From: Bacillota bacterium
Lineage (GTDB): Bacteria; Bacillota; Clostridia; Oscillospirales; Ruminococcaceae
Assembly (NCBI GenBank): GCA_023395435.1
Contig: JAEWZG010000137.1
Coordinates: 1-12,856, forward strand
Length of the DNA: 12,856 nt
Reading direction: 5' to 3'
Position 1 is the first letter of the stretch, and each line of letters starts with the position of its first letter. Shown piece by piece: positions 11,646-12,856 of this stretch. The position numbers were made by a program, and so were the translations under genes. The notes below the pieces were generated by a model that was given only the letters and a program-made list of their open reading frames with translations, was not told where the DNA came from and made no database searches.

Positions 11646-11795
11646 GTCTCTTTCATCCGGACTCGCTGAATAATTATATTCAACTTACCGTCGGTTCTGG
11701 AATCTGACCAGATCTGCGATATGTTAATTTATCGCTCGTGGACTAAGCTTTACAAGCCATTACCACCGGTGTGGATTTTCACCACGCCCCGAAAC
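11646..11795 (-). ncRNA. FMN riboswitch (RFN element) upstream of ribU
   Basis: Minus-strand landmarks match the RFN element in order: TTTCGGGGCGTGGTGAAAAT, CACACCGGTGGTAAT, CCACGAGCGA, GCAGATCTGGTCAGATTCCA, AACCGACGGTAAG, and AGTCCGGATGAAAGAGAC closing P1 (GTTTC with GAGAC). One variable arm carries TTGAATATAATTATTCAG (P5-P6 region). FMN binding should promote the terminator downstream and shut off riboflavin uptake. No strong promoter was found between it and the preceding gene. TTTAAT (minus strand, plus about 11800-11810) is a weak -10 candidate. Confidence 0.96.
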
Positions 11796-11823
11796 TTTTT
11801 ATTAAATTTTGGTCTGGGTTCTC

Positions 11824-12246
11824 TTAGTCTTCAGAAGTTTCTTCGTCGAAATCAAACTCGAGAAGTTCATTACAATTTGGACAGTTGATTGAGCCTTCTT
11901 CTATCATTTCCTGATTGAGACATATAGTGTCACCGCAGGTTGGACAGATAACCTCATAGAATTCGTCATCTGAATCAAGTTCCTCATCATCGTCCTCGTA
12001 ATCTTCATCATCGTCATCATCATCGAGGTCATAAAAATCCTCTTCAAGATCGCCAAGATCCTCGTCGAGAGTGTCAACAAGCTCAACTACTTCATCAACT
12101 TCACTTTCAATGTCTTCAACAGAAAGTGCAAGCTCCTGCAAAATATCTGCCATCTGGATCAATACTTTGCCTTCTTTTGTGGAATCGTTAATTTCTAAAC
12201 CATCCATCAGTCCCTGAAGATAAGATACTCTGTCTGTAAGCTTCAT
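11824..12246 (-). CDS. CD1247-like acidic zinc-ribbon protein
   Basis: A 140-residue cytoplasmic protein resembling the clostridial 'CD1247 N-terminal domain' family. Residues 1-50 are a conserved helical region (MKLTDRVSYLQGLMDGLEI). Residues 61-96 are almost entirely Asp/Glu with a run of Asp at 75-80. A zinc ribbon follows with CPTC (101-104) and CPNC (122-125), then an acidic tail. The acidic tract is expected to be disordered. Function is not established. Its place 49 bases after efp, in the same direction, suggests cotranscription, and it may act with the translation or transcription machinery, as many short zinc ribbons do, but this is inference. GGAGAG lies about 8 bases upstream of the ATG. 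No terminator was seen between its stop and the FMN riboswitch. Confidence 0.82.
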   Translation of the reverse strand: MKLTDRVSYLQGLMDGLEINDSTKEGKVLIQMADILQELALSVEDIESEVDEVVELVDTLDEDLGDLEEDFYDLDDDDDDEDYEDDDEELDSDDEFYEVICPTCGDTICLNQEMIEEGSINCPNCNELLEFDFDEETSED

Positions 12247-12295
12247 AACAATCTCTCCTTTTTAAACAAAAGTTTATATTGAACAAATGGTAGCG

Positions 12296-12853
12296 TTATG
12301 CACGCTCCATGTATTCACCTGTTCTTGTATCGATACGGAGAACGTCACCCTGCTCGATAAACAATGGCACTTTAATTTCAGCACCAGTTTCAAGCTTAGC
12401 TGGTTTTGTTGCATTAGTTGCTGTATCGCCCTTAAAGCCTGGGTCAGTTTCAACAACTTCAAGTTCAACGAAGAACGGAGGTTCAATTCCAAAAACGTTG
12501 CCCTTATATGAAAGAACCTTAACTTCCATATTTTCTTTTACGAATTTAAAGCTGTCACCAAGTTTTGACTCGTCGATTGGCAACTGCTCGTAAGATTCCA
12601 TATCCATGAAATAATATAGTGAACCGTCAGCGTAAAGATATTGCATATCCTTTCTCTCAACATAAGCTGTCGGGAATTTATCAGACGGATTGAATGTTCT
12701 TTCCAACACTGCACCAGTAATAACGTTTTTAACTTTTGTTCTTACGAATGCTGCACCTTTACCTGGTTTAACATGTTGGAATTCAACAATCTGCAATACA
12801 TTGCCATCCATTTCAAAAGTAACACCATTTCTGAAATCTCCAGCTACTATCAT
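12296..12853 (-). CDS. efp: Translation elongation factor P
   Basis: A complete 185-residue EF-P, which binds the ribosome between P and E sites and relieves stalling at polyproline stretches. All three beta-barrel domains are present. The N-terminal KOW-like domain begins MIVAGDFRNGVTFEMDGN and carries the modified-lysine loop HVKPGKGAAF with Lys32 at the tip. The middle OB domain spans about 66-127 (MQYLYADGSLYYFMD). The C-terminal OB domain ends with the signature GAEIKVPLFIEQGDVLRIDTRTGEY. The lysine-tip loop with no yjeA/epmA neighbour fits the Bacillota type, in which Lys32 may be modified by other routes or left unmodified. The start is the canonical MI(V/S)AGDFRNG position. Only three bases lie upstream in the window, so the SD and promoter cannot be judged. 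No terminator was seen after the stop, consistent with an operon with the acidic protein. Confidence 0.97.
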   Translation of the reverse strand: MIVAGDFRNGVTFEMDGNVLQIVEFQHVKPGKGAAFVRTKVKNVITGAVLERTFNPSDKFPTAYVERKDMQYLYADGSLYYFMDMESYEQLPIDESKLGDSFKFVKENMEVKVLSYKGNVFGIEPPFFVELEVVETDPGFKGDTATNATKPAKLETGAEIKVPLFIEQGDVLRIDTRTGEYMERA

Positions 12854-12856
12854 AAA

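Noticed and set aside
11552..11683. 44-residue N-terminal extension of ribU
   Set aside because: These codons are the 3' end of the FMN riboswitch and its terminator. The SD and the family start are at 11551.
12263..12276. TAAAC-AAAA-GTTTA hairpin between efp and the acidic protein gene as a terminator
   Set aside because: It has only five weak pairs, no T run on the minus strand and sits just before the next gene's SD.

Overview
The window is a low-GC, clostridial-type (Bacillota) chromosomal segment. Strong AGGAGG-type ribosome binding sites, several near-perfect TTGACA-N17-TATAAT promoters, S-box and FMN riboswitches with intrinsic terminators, and a small acidic CD1247-type protein beside efp all point to Clostridia, perhaps the Ruminococcus/Oscillospiraceae side. 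The genus is inference. No rRNA, tRNA, CRISPR array, insertion sequence or phage module was seen.

Layout, left to right. A divergent gene probably begins at the left edge (minus strand, from base 7). tmcAL (146-1333, +) follows and ends at a bidirectional terminator. Two minus-strand units come next: a VOC/PhnB-like protein (1416-1829) with its own consensus promoter, and a PadR regulator translationally coupled to a DUF2812 membrane protein (1901-2739). Two ATCAC-N3-GTGAT dyads sit in the padR promoter. An AT-rich stretch (2740-3407) then holds an unlisted 30-residue Cys/Arg-rich microprotein gene (2929-3021, -) with its own promoter candidate, SD and terminator, and an apparent C-terminal remnant of an acyltransferase-3 gene (3175-3312, -).

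The middle has two plus-strand genes. One is a TTG-started, membrane-anchored transglutaminase-like protein (3408-4409). The other is a 644-residue soluble chemoreceptor (4623-6557) whose sensor half is an [FeFe]-hydrogenase-like module. Facing it are two small minus-strand zinc-ribbon proteins (6575-7315), the first of which ends inside the shared terminator.

The right half is all minus strand: a cytoplasmic type I pullulanase (7418-9328), SAM-I riboswitch-metK (9472-10644, aptamer 10714-10815), FMN riboswitch-ribU (10880-11551, aptamer 11646-11795), the CD1247-like acidic zinc-ribbon protein (11824-12246) and efp (12296-12853). No unconditional terminator was seen between efp and the FMN switch or between ribU and the metK promoter, so the order efp > acidic protein > FMN switch > ribU > SAM switch > metK may allow read-through gated by two riboswitches. 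In both switches the 5' strand of the aptamer is complementary to the 5' arm of the terminator, suggesting the same antitermination logic.

Most of the gene content is housekeeping (tRNA modification, EF-P, SAM synthesis, riboflavin uptake, alpha-glucan breakdown). The parts most worth follow-up are the Cys/Arg microprotein unit, the hydrogenase-chemoreceptor fusion, and the riboswitch architecture.
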